Part shown: positions 44,058-55,569 of the stretch, in pieces
Position numbering within the stretch: position 1 is the stretch's first letter
Layout of the letters: each line of letters starts with the position of its first letter
Source: Temnothorax longispinosus
Lineage: Eukaryota; Arthropoda; Insecta; Hymenoptera; Formicidae
Direction: 5' to 3'
Length of the DNA stretch: 64,000 nucleotides
Assembly: GCF_030848805.1 (NCBI RefSeq)
Contig: NC_092368.1
Coordinates: 1,584,441 to 1,648,440, forward strand
Notes under the pieces: generated by a model
Told to the model about the DNA's origin: nothing
Seen by the model: the letters and a program-made list of their open reading frames with translations, nothing else
Databases searched by the model: none
Program-made: the position numbers and the translations under genes

Positions 44058-44850
44058 AATAAATACCGATTAGTCCGAATTAATTAAGAGCGTTATAGAG
44101 AAATGATTTAAATAATGCGAAAGTGTTAAATTTAGACTCACCGTTATGAAGTATCTGCAGTCGCGTGTGCATCACCACGAAACAGGAAGTGAGTATATTT
44201 GGCGTTCTTGATTTTTCACCCTCGTATCTTCCACCATGTCTCGAATCTTCTCCAATCTCCTCCACTAACTAAACTCCACTTCTAGTTCTCTTTTGGGTCT
44301 AATCCAAATATATACACAATAATATCCACTTCAAGTGTAAAAAGTGTACATAAAATGCAGATAATGCGCAGACAGACCGCCGCACAGTGGGCTGAACGGT
44401 AAAAAAAACGGACGTATTTGTAGAAAATAATGAAGTTCAAAAATTCAAAATTGCATTAATGGTTATAGTTATTAGTTCAAGTAAGGCTTAAAATTAGTTT
44501 TAATAATTTTTTATTTTAATTTTTTCAAAATTGAAGAAAGTTTTCGTAGTTGAAAATGAACACCTTTTATTTACGTGTTGAAATGTTTTATTTTACCTTT
44601 ATTTCAAATAAGTGCCATGAACACAATTATTGTCCGATTTCAAAAAACCAAAGCTTGTTTTAAAGAAGTGCATGTACGGGCCGCACAGTCGGGTGAAAGG
44701 TTCGTAAGTCGAGTTCCCGGATCTGGCCAATCACGTTCCGCCGCTCCGCGCCGCCGCGGCGCGGCGGATCGATACGGTGACGTAGTAGGCAGTGTTGGCA
44801 CCGCGCAGTCCGTACCAACTCGTACTAGCGGCGCGACCGTTAAATTTGAA
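44058..44850. other. Upstream flank, unassigned, GC-rich toward the end
   Basis: No certain gene. A minus-strand frame at 44080-44265 ends at a donor-like GTGAGT but has no ATG before codon 32. 44680-44840 is GC-rich with a GCCGCCGCGGCGCGG core and no recognised product. Confidence 0.35.
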
Positions 44851-45079
44851 TTAGAGTTCCTATAATAAGAGTTAGGACAAACTGCCGCCATGTACAGCCA
44901 AATGATAGCTTTGTCTCACTCCCACTAACTTCTTGGCTGAAACATAATGGCGACCATGATAGCTTGGTCTCACTCCCACTTACAGCTTGTCTCACTCTTA
45001 CTAACTTGGCTGAAACATATGACGGGACCAATCAAAAATCGTCACCACATTGGCTTAACTCTTATTATAGGAACTCTAA
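44851..45079. mobile_element. MITE with 6-bp target duplication
   Basis: TIRs of 24 bp start TTAGAGTTCCTATAATAAGA and are flanked by TTTGAA at 44845-44850 and 45080-45085. The interior repeats CTCACTCCCACTAACTT and TTGGCTGAAACAT words two to three times. Non-coding, 229 bp. Confidence 0.8.
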
Positions 45080-45085
45080 TTTGAA

Positions 45086-45310
45086 TCCCGCCTCCCCCTC
45101 CCCCGCGACGCCCGAAATATGCGGTTCCCTCCTCCCCCTTCCCCGCGGCGCCCGAAACATGCGGTTCCCCCCCTCCCCCTACCCTGCGGCGCCCGAAACA
45201 CGCGGTTCCCCCCTCCCCCTCCCCCGCGGCGCTTGAAACGCGCGGTTTCCCCCCCGCGGTCCCCCCGCCCGCGGTTCCCCCCGCCCCTCACCCCCCCTCG
45301 CCCTCGGTAT
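45086..45310. repeat. C-rich minisatellite
   Basis: Four to five ~45-bp units built on GCGGCGCCCGAAACATGCGG plus CCCCCTCC tracts. It decays to C/G-rich sequence at the right. Confidence 0.8.
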
Positions 45311-45493
45311 GTGGTCCAGAACGCCCGTAGCTTACCTACTAGATCAGACTATGAATACCGGCCAAGGAGCTCGTGTACCTACTTGGCGTAATTTTTTTAT
45401 CTTCTCGAAAAAATAATTTTGTATTTATATATACATTAAATTATATACACACACAATTTTATTGTGATTTCACGCAAATTCTAAGTCGCATAA

Positions 45494-45632
45494 GTGCCCG
45501 TCTACTATAGGTGTTTTAAGCCCTAAACCTTAAGAAATTGACCAAACACAGTCAATTATTTTTCTCAAATTCAACTGTGATTGAACAATTTTTTAAGGCT
45601 TAGGGCTTAAAACACCTATTGTAGACGGGCAC
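45494..45632. mobile_element. PIF/Harbinger-type MITE, TAA target duplication
   Basis: TIRs GTGCCCGTCTACTATAGGTG and inverse bound 139 bp, with TAA at 45491-45493 and 45633-45635. The core (AAGAAATTGACCAAACACAG) is shared with the element at 58649-58808. Confidence 0.75.
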
Positions 45633-46090
45633 TAAGACGAACTTCAGACCATAATAAAGCATAAAAACCTGGCGTAAATATTAAACAAAAAAAGAACGAA
45701 GTAAGTTATTCAAACATTTTTTTATGTTGTAGATATTTAATAAATATGAAATATTTATCACTCTTATTGTGATGTGTTTTCGTAGCCTATTAGAAAATTA
45801 TAGCTTTATCTAAATATTCTAAATGATATATTTGACGATTATATTTTGCTAAAAAGGTTTTTAATTAATGACATTAATGTTTATTATATTGCTTATCTTT
45901 TATTTGAACAATATGTAATATCGGCATTCTGTACATGGTTGACACTATCAATAACTATTAACTCTTATAAGCCCTCTGTGTGTAATTGTTTCGATTAAAT
46001 TCCTCTTATTAAATGCGTAAAATATGTACATTTATTACATAATTAAACTTTATTTAGAGATTAAAATCTTTCTGATTTTTTGACGACTTT
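45633..46090. other. Unassigned AT-rich DNA
   Basis: Nothing recognisable; it lies between a MITE and the 3' end of the sulfotransferase pseudogene. Confidence 0.4.
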
Positions 46091-46900
46091 TCAATTGTTG
46101 TTATTTATGTTGCTGTTATTATTGTTGAAAAATGGGAAACGCAAATCGGTGTCTGTGAGATTTTCTTCGATCCATTTGTCTGCCTTCGCATTTATTTCCG
46201 CAGTAAATATATTTTTCCAATTGGTGCCTCCTTTTCTCACGAAACTTTCCTCGGCGATGATCCCACAAGCTCTCAACTCAGAATAGTTGACCATCGGATT
46301 GTTCCGGAAATTCTTAATGTCCAGATAATCCACAACCTTGCTAACTTCTTCGTCAGTGTATGTCTAGTTCAAAAATTTTGCTACCTTCTTAATTGCTTTC
46401 GGAAAATCCTAGAAAACGTTTAACTCAATTTTCTCTACATTCTCACATAAAAGTAAAAAAAGCAAGCAACAGGATGTTAATTATTTAAGAAAAAAGTTAT
46501 TATTTAATTAATATATATGAGTTCAGTTTGGAATTTAAATATTTGAAGTAAAAAGATGAATTATAATCATATTATTTTCATTATTCAAAATATATTAGAG
46601 TATATCATAAAACATTTTTTTAACATTGTATGCACTAAATGGTTAAGATAAGAAAGAATAAAGAAAGAAAAATAGAAGTGTTTATTTCATACAACGTATC
46701 ACTTTTAAAAAATTTGAAATAAAGAGATTATTTCATAAAATATTATATTGAATATGTGTTAAAAATGTATATTTGGTACATTGAAAACAAAAATAAAATA
46801 CTTACGTGTGTCATCTCCTCGTAAAACATGAACAGAAGATTTTTGTTATTTCTCAAGGCCCACGCCTCTTTTAAATGTGCCCAATATGGATTCCAGGGAG

Positions 46901-47807
46901 CTGGAAGAACAAATTGTAAAGAACAAATTAGGTATATTAAGAATTTTTACCTTCTTTTCCCCCCTCCCAAAAAATAAATATAAAGCAAATGCATTTTTTG
47001 TCAGAAATATAAGCAGATATACAAATGAGTAAAACAAAATGCCGCAAGAGGAGAGATCAATGTTTTTTTTGAGAAGTCTTAATATATAAATCATTCTAAA
47101 AAAAAGATTTACTCAGACACATGCGTCATTCCGAATAGTTTGCAAGACAGAGCTGTTCAAATTTGGAGAGTAATACTTTTTTCTTTTTTCCTTTCTTTTA
47201 ATCGTACGTAGTTTTGTTCATAAGATTAGAATAAAATTTACGGAAGGAAAGTAGATACACAATGTGTTTTACTCATTTGTATATTAGTTGCTGTCTAAAT
47301 TGGTCAGAACGTTGTTGAGAGGCAACAAGTTCTAACTGCATAAATCAGGAGCCATCGCTGAAATTAATGTTCTAACGCAAGAATATAATTTTGAATTTTT
47401 TTTTCTAAGTTTTTTATTTTAAATTCTTTTTTTTGTTACTAGTATTTTAGTGTTCAAATTTTTGCTATATTGTGCGTACGGATTCGGCATTTTAAATTTT
47501 GAACGTTCAACTTCATATTCAACTATTTCTAAAACCCCTATTATATTCATTTTCGTCTAAATTTAAAAAACAATATTTTTTATTTTTGATTTTAACATTG
47601 ATTCTGTTATAAATTTTTTAATCTCTTGCTTCATATTTATATATTAACTCCTTAAGAATGCTTACTATGTATAACAAATCAATCGCCTAGACAAGACTTA
47701 CAGGAAAAGATTGGGCATCCGTAGAAGTGTTAAATAACACAAATATTTATGATAAGACACAGAGAGAAATGAAAAACACTTATTGCTTCCTCTAAACATC
47801 TTTTACT
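46901..47807. other. Intron B-C of the sulfotransferase pseudogene
   Basis: AT-rich sequence between exon C and the inserted element. Nothing else recognised. Confidence 0.5.
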
Positions 47808-47809
47808 TA

Positions 47810-48723
47810 GGGTAGAGCGGGGTCAAAAGTAACAATTTGACTTTAGAATTTGATTGTGAAAGAACTATTACAGTAAAAGAAAAACTCTTGATACCCTAAG
47901 TTAATGTGATCATTTCACTTTATGGAAATTCTCCTATTTGAATCTTGTGATAAACCAAATAAAAATTATTAATCAAAAACATAAACGAGGGAAAATATTA
48001 CAATCGCCCCCGACTCCGGGTCGGTTGCAACACTATAGAGGGGATCGATAGTAACAGTTTTAAATAATCAAAATAAAAAATGTTTATTCAATGAAAAATA
48101 ATAATTTATCTTATATTAACAAAAACAAACTAAAATGTTCATATTCTCATGTACATACAAAAAAAATAAAATAAGATCTTAATACTCTATTCAAACATAA
48201 CTTCTTTATATCAATTATAGAAAACATTAACTTTGTTCATTTAATTATAAACATTTTTTGTTCTTATATTTTTAAATGATAGGAACACAAAATGTTTTTA
48301 AGGACTAGTACAAATAAAAATTAGTTTGAATCACAGTTGTTACAAACGTCCCGAATATGTTTTTGAACTTTGACTTAAAATTTTTAATAATAAAATGCCA
48401 AAAATGAATAAGTAATAATTATTATACTAAGCAAAAATAACGAAACTTATATAATAAATATAACCTAAAAGAAAAAGTACTTACTTGCAGTGGATATATT
48501 ATATTAAAAGTTTAAGATTGTCGGAAGAAACTACTTTACGGCCTCAAAAACATATTTTATTTATTGCACACGTCCACTCAATACTCAGGTCGTAGGCGTT
48601 TTGAGACACGTTAAGCTTGTTCAGCTTCATCCATTAACCAACGCATTCGCATCTATGCCTATATAACTATAGATATTTGAATTGTTACTTTCGCCCCGCG
48701 TTACTTTTGACCCCGCTCTACCC
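47810..48723. mobile_element. 914-bp TA-inserting element with GGGTAGAGCGGGG ends
   Basis: TIRs GGGTAGAGCGGGGTCAAAAG and the inverse are flanked by TA on both sides (47808-47809, 48724-48725). The interior is AT-rich with a GCCCCCGACTCCGGGTCGG patch and no transposase. TA duplications point to Tc1/mariner-type mobilisation. It sits in the sulfotransferase pseudogene exactly at the exon B splice donor. Confidence 0.8.
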
Positions 48724-48780
48724 TACTCAAACTATTTTCGAAGTAATTCCAAAAGGTGGCAATATCGCCGATATATCCTT

Positions 48781-48815
<35 letters not shown>

Positions 48816-48816
48816 T
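48781..48816. repeat. (GA)n microsatellite inside sulfotransferase exon B
   Basis: A GA run with one GAAA interruption lies between the coding blocks for FWYHLN and IATFWNYF, which are in different frames on either side. Confidence 0.85.
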
Positions 48817-49153
48817 CTTTATGGCACAATTAAGATGATACCAAAAGGTTGCAACGTCTTTCGGATTGCGAGCAACGTAGACGACCTTTCGAAAAAAGTG
48901 TCGTAAAGTCATAAACATTTGGTGACATTTATTATACTAATAAATTCCTCAGTTTTCTACATTCAGTTATTACCTTGCAAACAACATCTAAAAGTCCAGG
49001 GAGCATTGTGAAAGGGAAGTGGCTCTTTATGAATCTAGGCGACGGCATTTTGGCAATAACTTCGTAACCGGGCTTGGCTATCTCCAGACATAGCTCTTGC
49101 TTCGCAATGTGCTCCTGCTTATTCATTGACAAAATTCACGAGTAACTTCAGGA

Positions 49154-49155
49154 TG

Positions 49156-49191
<36 letters not shown>

Positions 49192-49201
49192 TGTGTGTGT
49201 G
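49154..49201. repeat. (GTGC)n/(GT)n microsatellite inside sulfotransferase exon A
   Basis: About nine GTGC units followed by GT units, placed between the coding blocks for ERFPFLNF and EHIAKQELCLEIAKPGY. Confidence 0.85.
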
Positions 49202-49308
49202 AAATTAAGAAATGGAAACCTCTCTGTAAGTAGACGCTTTGTTGCCAAGTCAAAGTTCAAATTGTTAGCCAACACACAGCCAGATAAGCTCCGACATCAC
49301 AGTAGTTC

Positions 49309-49910
49309 CTAAAAATAACAAAAGTAGCAACAATATTTCTTTTATCGCGTATAAAAAAAAACAATTTATCTTTAACAAGTAGATGTATAGTTGGATCTGT
49401 TAAGGGGATGCTAAAGCCGTCCAAATTACCGACAATTCATTTCAAAGCTCTCATTTTGAAACGGCTTTACAGATCACAAAATCCTTTTACAGGAGTAAAG
49501 TAGAGGTACTAATGAAGGGTGGGATTGTCAAATAATTAGTAATAATTGAAAAAAATTTTAAAATGCTGTCACCTCATAACCTTATTTTCTGATATAAACA
49601 GTTGTATACGTAATATGTACGAAATTAAACTTTCCCACCCTTCAGAAGACGTGCACAAACAATAACATACCTTTGAAATTGAGATTGAAAGCCTGGAATA
49701 AAAATGAGAGCTTTGAAACGATCGTGTATATTTTTCACAAAAATATTCACGCAGAGCAGCAATTATGTCACAGCAGTAGTTCACGGATCTTGCGAGAGAT
49801 GGCGAGATGGCGCACGCAGCTGTGGGCAGTTTCGGGGTTGGCTACATTGTCTGGTTCCTACACAGCAATCGAACCAGAACAGATATATGATACAGATATA
49901 TCTCGTTAGG
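49309..49910. repeat. Inverted partial copy of a 153-bp repeat family and unassigned DNA
   Basis: 49440-49560 carries CTTTTACAGGAGTAAAG and AATGAAGGGTGGGATTGT, the reverse of the tandem units that begin near 49918. 49740-49890 is a GC-richer block with no recognised product. Confidence 0.5.
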
Positions 49911-50650
49911 CATTTTTACATTTTTTTCAATTATTACTAATTATTTTACAATCCCACCCTTCATTAGTACCTAAACTTTACTCCTGTAAAAGGATTTTGC
50001 GATCTATGAAGCCGTTTCAAAGAACGAGCTTTGAAAGATATGTGGTTCAGATATCGCGTTAGACATTTTTACATTTTTTTCAATTATTACTAATTATTTT
50101 ACAATCCCACCCTTCATTAGTACCTAAACTTTACTCCTGTAAAAGGATTTTGCGATCTATGAAGCCGTTTCAAAGAACGAGCTTTGAAAGATATGTGGTA
50201 CAGATATCGCGTTAGACATTTTTACATTTTTTTCAATTATTACTAATTATTTTACAATCCCACCCTTCATTAGTACCTAATCTTTACTCCTGTAATAGGA
50301 TTTTGCGATCTATGAAGCCGTTTCAAAGAACGAGCTTTGACAGATAAGGGCCCGATTCTCTATCTACAAACGTATGCGTAAACTCTGCTCTAACAGAAAA
50401 GCTGCAGAGCTTATTGGCTAAAAACTGTGCGATAGCCAATCAGTAGCCTTTCTGTTAGAGCAGTGTTTGCGCATACGTTTCTCGTTAGAGAAGCGGGCCC
50501 ATGTGGTACAGATATCTCGTTAGGCATTTTTACATTTTTTTCAATTATTACTAATTATTTTACAATCCCACCCTTTATTAGTACCTAAACTTTACTCCTG
50601 TAAAAGGATTTTGCGATCTATGAAGCCGTTTCAAAGAACGAGCTTTGAGA
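49911..50650. repeat. Tandem array of ~153-bp units
   Basis: ACAATCCCACCCTTCATTAG recurs at 49948, 50101 and 50254 (153-bp spacing) and, after a nested MITE, at 50562 with one base changed (ACAATCCCACCCTTTATTAG). Each unit also has CTTTACTCCTGTAA and TGAAGCCGTTTCAAAGAACG. Confidence 0.8.
50348..50500. mobile_element. 153-bp MITE nested in the tandem array
   Basis: Ends GGGCCCGATTCTCTATCTAC and the inverse; strong inner pairing CTCTGCTCTAACAGAAA with its inverse. It splits one tandem unit. Confidence 0.7.
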
Positions 50651-50950
50651 GATATGTCGTACAGATATGCCTCGTTAGACAAGGACATATATCTCTCGTA
50701 TTATTCCTTTCTCTCCTATGTATGTAATTTGCATGCACCCATTTATTCCTCTCTCTCTCTTTCTCTCCCTCTCTCTCATCCCTGTCCCTCTCTCTCTCTT
50801 TCTCTTACAAGTACACTGGGTAGCTACTCTTAGTATGGGTAAAATCAGGATTTTCTGGAAGAGTGGTGTTAGGATTCTAGGGTATATTTGAAGAAAGAAA
50901 AACGGTAATGTAATTTAGGACAAGAAACTCTATTTATTATAGTTCATATA

Positions 50951-52555
50951 ATGAGTCTATATGAGTTATATATAAGGCCATTTTGACGCCGACGGCGGCG
51001 CGTATGGCGGCGCGTATGGGGGCGCGTATGGGGGCGCGTATCAAATAATATTATGAGCACGAAAAAATATACACGAAGAATTTATTTTGAGAATCAGAAA
51101 TATTAAAAAAACGCGACAAAGTTTTTTTCCCTCCGGATGAAATTCCAACGTGCGCTTCTAAGGTCAACGCGCATCCTTTGCTAAACGAATGAATTCATAT
51201 ACACGTTTTGCTGCCAGATTTTTATTGACGTGATACAGACGGGTGTACATCTGAGCCTCAATAAAGCGCGAGTTTAATCGTAAATCAATTATGCGAAAGA
51301 TCTTAGATCTTATATTCGTCAATAAAGTTATAAAATCCGCAAACAATGCAAAAATTTGCGCATAGTCCCTCGTGATCGAATATAAATGCATCGCGTCGCT
51401 TTGCTAATGATCGGATAAACACTTTCTCGAAAACGCAACAAAATATTTGCTCCACGAAATAAGCTCGCACAAATCGCATGTGACAAAACTGAAATTTAGC
51501 AATTATATGTAAAATCAAAAGCTATAAATTAGTTTTTTGTTTTGAACAAGAGAAGTTGAGACACGTAGCGATAAAATTGAATGAATTATTCCCAACACGA
51601 TAAAAATAAGTTTAATAATTTTCTTCTACGGTTTTCGTTTCCTTTTTAAGAAATAGAGATGTTAAAAAAAATCAATATAAAGTAACATGTAACAAAAGTT
51701 TCTCTTGGTGTAAATTTTCAAAAGGAGGAAAGCAAGTTTGAAAGAATAATATGATGAATCAACATTCTCTGAATACATATTAAAAACCATTTAATTTTTT
51801 CCCTACGCGTTGTGGAAAACATGACGGCTCCGTGTAATTGTTAATTACCGCGAGACATATGCTAACGAACCGTCGTAAGCAAATTCCTCGAAACGTTCGC
51901 TACAAGAGAAAACGAAAACAATTTTGGGACAAGAACGGAAGCGTTCGTTTGATCGTCATCGTCGTCATCGTCTTCGTTTCCGAAAAGATGTACGTACTCC
52001 ACTAAGTAAGATAAATCATAATTATTCTTGATATCAGCATTCGCGGCATCCTAAAAGTCCCGCTGGATAAACACTAGATACTTGTAGCATCCGAGTTTGA
52101 TTTAGTCGGGCAACGTGAATAACACAGTTTCACGTTTGCCCGTCTCTGTGAAAAAAAAAAACGCGACGATTATACCTTTTTCCTTTTTTTTCAAGTCCTA
52201 TGTATACTTGTAAACTTATAAATGTATAAAAACGATTAGACAGTAACAGAATACAATTTCTTTATGATTCTCGAAATAATCTTTTTGGATTTCTAAGCAC
52301 AAGGAAAGACATCTCTTTTGCTTAAGTATTATTCGACAAATCATGCAATAATACCCTTCATGGAGTGCAGTAACGGCTGTCGCATACTGGCAAAGGAAAC
52401 GAAGACGAGGGCGAAAACGGATAAAAGATTGAAGCGCACTCGGAAGGGAAATGAAAGCACCGCGAGCTTCCTCTTCTCGACGGTCCTTCGACTTTATTCG
52501 CGAGGCAACGATACTTTACGCAAATATCCAGTATTCTGTATACAATCCATAATTA
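50951..52555. other. Interior of the inverted-repeat element, unassigned
   Basis: GC-richer islands at 51160-51400 (a 75-codon minus-strand frame) and 51790-52060, with a (TCATCG)n-like run near 51953-51972. No product recognised. Confidence 0.35.
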
Positions 52556-52648
52556 GCTAATCATCCGTCGACGAAACATATCGCTCGCGAACAGCCACTT
52601 CGGCGTAAACTGCACGTTATGCGCGTTCTCGCGTATCTCAATCACTAT
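52556..52648 (-). CDS. Candidate terminal exon, unknown product
   Basis: On the minus strand an acceptor-like TTGCTTGTCATAG is followed by an open stretch ending NVQFTPKWLFASDMFRRRMI-S and TAA at 52556-52558. The composition is richer and more protein-like than the AT-rich surroundings. I do not recognise the protein. It lies inside the inverted-repeat element. Confidence 0.3.
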
Positions 52649-52798
52649 GACAAGCAAATATATATAAAAAAAAACATTCTTTTTGAAACAGAAATTGAAA
52701 TAAAAAAAGACATTTTTTGCGAGGTTGCTATTATATGCTTGAAAAATACATATGATATAAAGGCACAAAATAAAAAAAGTATGCAGAATTATTTTTAT

Positions 52799-52868
52799 TG
52801 TTAGTACAAAGTAATCGGAGCATGATCCTGGAGACGTCCCATGTCCGTGATATCGTCATCGTGGACGG
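52799..52868 (-). CDS. Candidate C-terminal exon, unknown product
   Basis: A minus-strand pyrimidine-rich tract and CCCAG acceptor precede an open stretch reading PVHDDDITDMGRLQDHAPIT-LY and a stop, an acidic C-terminus. GC content is well above the flanks. Possibly the end of a host gene; the family is not recognised. Confidence 0.3.
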
Positions 52869-53244
52869 GGCCTGGGACCCACAGAAAAAATAATAAAAAT
52901 AATATGTATGTGCGTATGCATATGTATGTGCGATTGCGTATGCGTGTGCGTGTGTATGTATATCTATGTTGAATTGCATTACTAGTTTTATGTAATATTA
53001 TTTACTTTCGACAGTAACAATAAAAAAAATATAATATATTTCATTTATATATGTATTTTTTCGTTTATATTTCCCAACATTTTATCAACGAAATAATAAA
53101 TAGAGTTTCTTGTCCTAAATAACATTACCGTTTTTTTTTCTTCAAATATACCCTAGAATCCTAACACCACACTTCTAAAAAATCCTGATTTTACCATACT
53201 AATAAGTGTACGCTACCCAGTGTACTAAGAGAGAGAGGGACAGG

Positions 53245-53304
<60 letters not shown>

Positions 53305-53490
53305 AAGAGGAATAAATGGGTGCATGTAAATTACATACATAGGAGAGAAAGGAATAATACGAGAGATACTGTCCTTGTCTAACGAGGCATCTATACGACA
53401 TATATCTGTCAAAGTTCGTTCTTTGAAACGGCTTTATAGATCGCAAAATTTTTTACAGGAGTAAAGTATAGGTACTAATGAAGAGTTGTT

Positions 53491-54093
53491 CTTTCCATGT
53501 GCTCCCTAAGTTACATAACAGTTACAAACTGGTTTACTGAGATTATGTTATAATAATTAAGATTTTTATTCAGTTTGTTATCTATACTGTTCATCAGCTG
53601 CCGTTACCCTCTACTCTGATGCTAAGACTGAGGTATATTTTTCTATATAAAGACAGAATAAAATTAGTTATATATAAATCAATACTATAAATTTAATATT
53701 TATTGCATTTGTTATAAAAGTTATTATTTTACCCCATCAAGAATGGATAGATCCTTTGAAAGAGTTTTACATCATTCATTTACATTACAAGAAAAAAATT
53801 ATTAGAGGTGCAAGAGATGCAGTAAATTGCCAAGTCTAATAAGTACCCGCGTCAATACATACTATGTATACTAATTCACATTCTCAATTATGCTACTGTT
53901 ATTATTTGTCATCAGACAATTATAAACATACACATAATAATTAGATACATATTATATATATATACGCACATGTGTGCATAAGAATATATATAATTTATAA
54001 AAAGCGGGTGCTTATCAGCTTTGATACGTTACTGCCTTCTGCTACAGATGGCCATCAGAAAGCATTTTCAGGCCGTATTGCTAAAGAATCCAA
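53491..54093. other. Unassigned AT-rich DNA
   Basis: Nothing recognisable. Confidence 0.4.
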
Positions 54094-54125
54094 GACGCGG
54101 CAACGCCGCGCGGCGTTGCCGCGTC
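54094..54125. repeat. Perfect 32-bp GC-rich palindrome
   Basis: GACGCGGCAACGCCGC joined directly to its inverse, with no loop, 16 bp before the target duplication of the next element. Confidence 0.8.
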
Positions 54126-54150
54126 TATAGCATATGTCTCTCTACCGTGC

Positions 54151-55560
54151 AGCTCCGGTAACTTAGCCGGTCAACTTCGACTTTATTAATTTTCATATTT
54201 TTTTATCGTTTGTTGGTCGTTTGTTGGTGATTGTTGGCCTAATTACAACGTTTGTTGGTTCTTAATTTTTTTTTTAATTTAAAAAGAAAAATTAGCATTA
54301 AGTTAGCCGGAAAAATTTTATTTTTAATTTCAAAAAAGCCTAATCGATGCGTAATCGTTTGCTGATGATTGTTGGTTTAATTTTAGCGTTTGTTGGTTTA
54401 TTATTAGTCTTAAAAACGAAAAAAAACGAAAAATTATCTCACATATTAAAATAATCGAAGATTGGCAGATAATTTGTAAGAATAGTTCTTGCTAAGAAGT
54501 GGAATATAGACCTGAGATACATATAGTACTTATTTATTGTAAAAGACATGAACATTAGGATCTATATGAAAATTGTATGAAATAATAAGGTTCTTAAAAA
54601 AAAATGACGTTTTGTTACTTCAAACAAATCTATAATTTTTACAGTAAAACACTTTTCACAAGTGAGAAACAGAAGCATACATTGGAGAAGTAGTTTTTTT
54701 TCAAGAAAATTCTACTAGGAAACGTATATTCACGTATGAATACGAGAATTCTCTTCAATTTTATGTAAATTCAATCAGGTTGAAGCTTATATTCTTATAA
54801 AATAATATATATTCTTAATGATCACATAAATAATCTTTATTTATAAAAATACAACTTATTTAAATTTCAGTTCTTTAAACGCAAACATAATGCGCATATC
54901 ATGAAACACTGTATCATGTTTTTAAGTGATCACATTTAGGTATGTATGATATACTTTATTCTATCATTTTTTTTAGCACATATGGTAAGTTTGACATTTA
55001 TTTTATACGTACTTTGACAATTAGGCGTCTTGAATGAAGAGTTCATGGGAAGAAAATGATAAATTCATAATTAATCCATTTTAAGCACAATTTTATGTTT
55101 AAAAGTAGAACTTATAAACTTATACACCATGTTTCTTGATCTTTTCGCGATTTTCTGCCGATGTTAAGGTCCGTATTCATATGGCAGTTTTATAGATGTT
55201 AGCCTTAAATTGATAGAAATAAAGCTTAAGTCGTAGGCAAATAAACCAATCTTCGATTACTTTAATATTTGAGATAATTTTTCGTTTTTTTTCGTTTTTA
55301 AGACTAATAATAAACCAACAAACGCTAAAATTAGACCAACAATCATCAGCATACGATTACGCATCGATTAGGCTTTTTTGAAATTAAAAATAAAATTTTT
55401 CCGGCTAACTTAATGCTAATTTTTCTTTTTAAATTTAAAAAAAAATTAAGAACCAACAAACGTTGTAATTAGGCCAACAATCACCAACAAACGACCAACA
55501 AACGATAAAAAAATATGAAAATTAATAAAGTCGAAGTTGACCGGCTAAGTTACCGGAGCT
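54151..55560. mobile_element. 1.41-kb long-TIR element with 9-bp TSD (Mutator-like)
   Basis: TIRs of ~320 bp start AGCTCCGGTAACTTAGCCGG and end in the exact inverse. CTACCGTGC flanks both ends (54142-54150 and 55561-55569). Long TIRs and a 9-bp duplication are characteristic of Mutator-like elements. The TIRs contain repeated GTTTGTTGGT words. The ~770-bp interior has no transposase. Confidence 0.8.
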
Positions 55561-55569
55561 CTACCGTGC

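Larger units (their letters stand above)
46091..49308 (-). pseudogene. Cytosolic sulfotransferase, 3' exons, multiply disrupted
   Basis: Minus-strand pieces line up with insect sulfotransferases (PAPS-dependent sulfation of small molecules). Exon A (49308-48974): GTTVMSELIWL, then TERFPFLNF, then EIAKPGYEVIAKMPSPRFIK. Exon B (48885-48727): KVVYVARNPKDVATFWYHLN (PAPS-binding region) and DIATFWNYFENSL. Exon C (46900-46806): PWNPYWAHLKEAW to LLFMFYEEM. Exon D (46408-46091): DFPKAIKKVAKFLN to FVRKGGTNWKN and the stop, with the PAPS-binding RKGxxxWKN motif. Lesions: a one-base shift and a (GCAC)n tract in exon A, a (CT)n tract with frame change in exon B, a 914-bp element in exon B's splice donor, and an in-frame TAG (46364-46366) in exon D. 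The 5' exons are not seen. Long motifs survive, so decay is recent. Confidence 0.8.
50570..53490. mobile_element. Long inverted-repeat element enclosing ~2.1 kb
   Basis: The stretch 50570-50945 (CTTTACTCCTGTAA..., CT-rich tract, GGACAAGAAACTCTATTTAT) returns inverted at 53099-53490. Between the arms lies 2.1 kb unlike the arms, with a (GGGGGCGCGTAT)n run at 50995-51045 and several GC-richer coding-like pieces on the minus strand. Either a non-autonomous foldback captured host sequence, or two repeats inserted in opposite orientation around a gene. Confidence 0.6.

Noticed and set aside
44080..44265. Minus-strand exon ending at a GTGAGT donor
   Set aside because: No ATG for the first 31 codons and no matching downstream exon; kept only as a note.
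51164..51391. 75-codon minus-strand frame resembling a helical receptor piece
   Set aside because: No specific motif; could not tie it to any chemoreceptor family.
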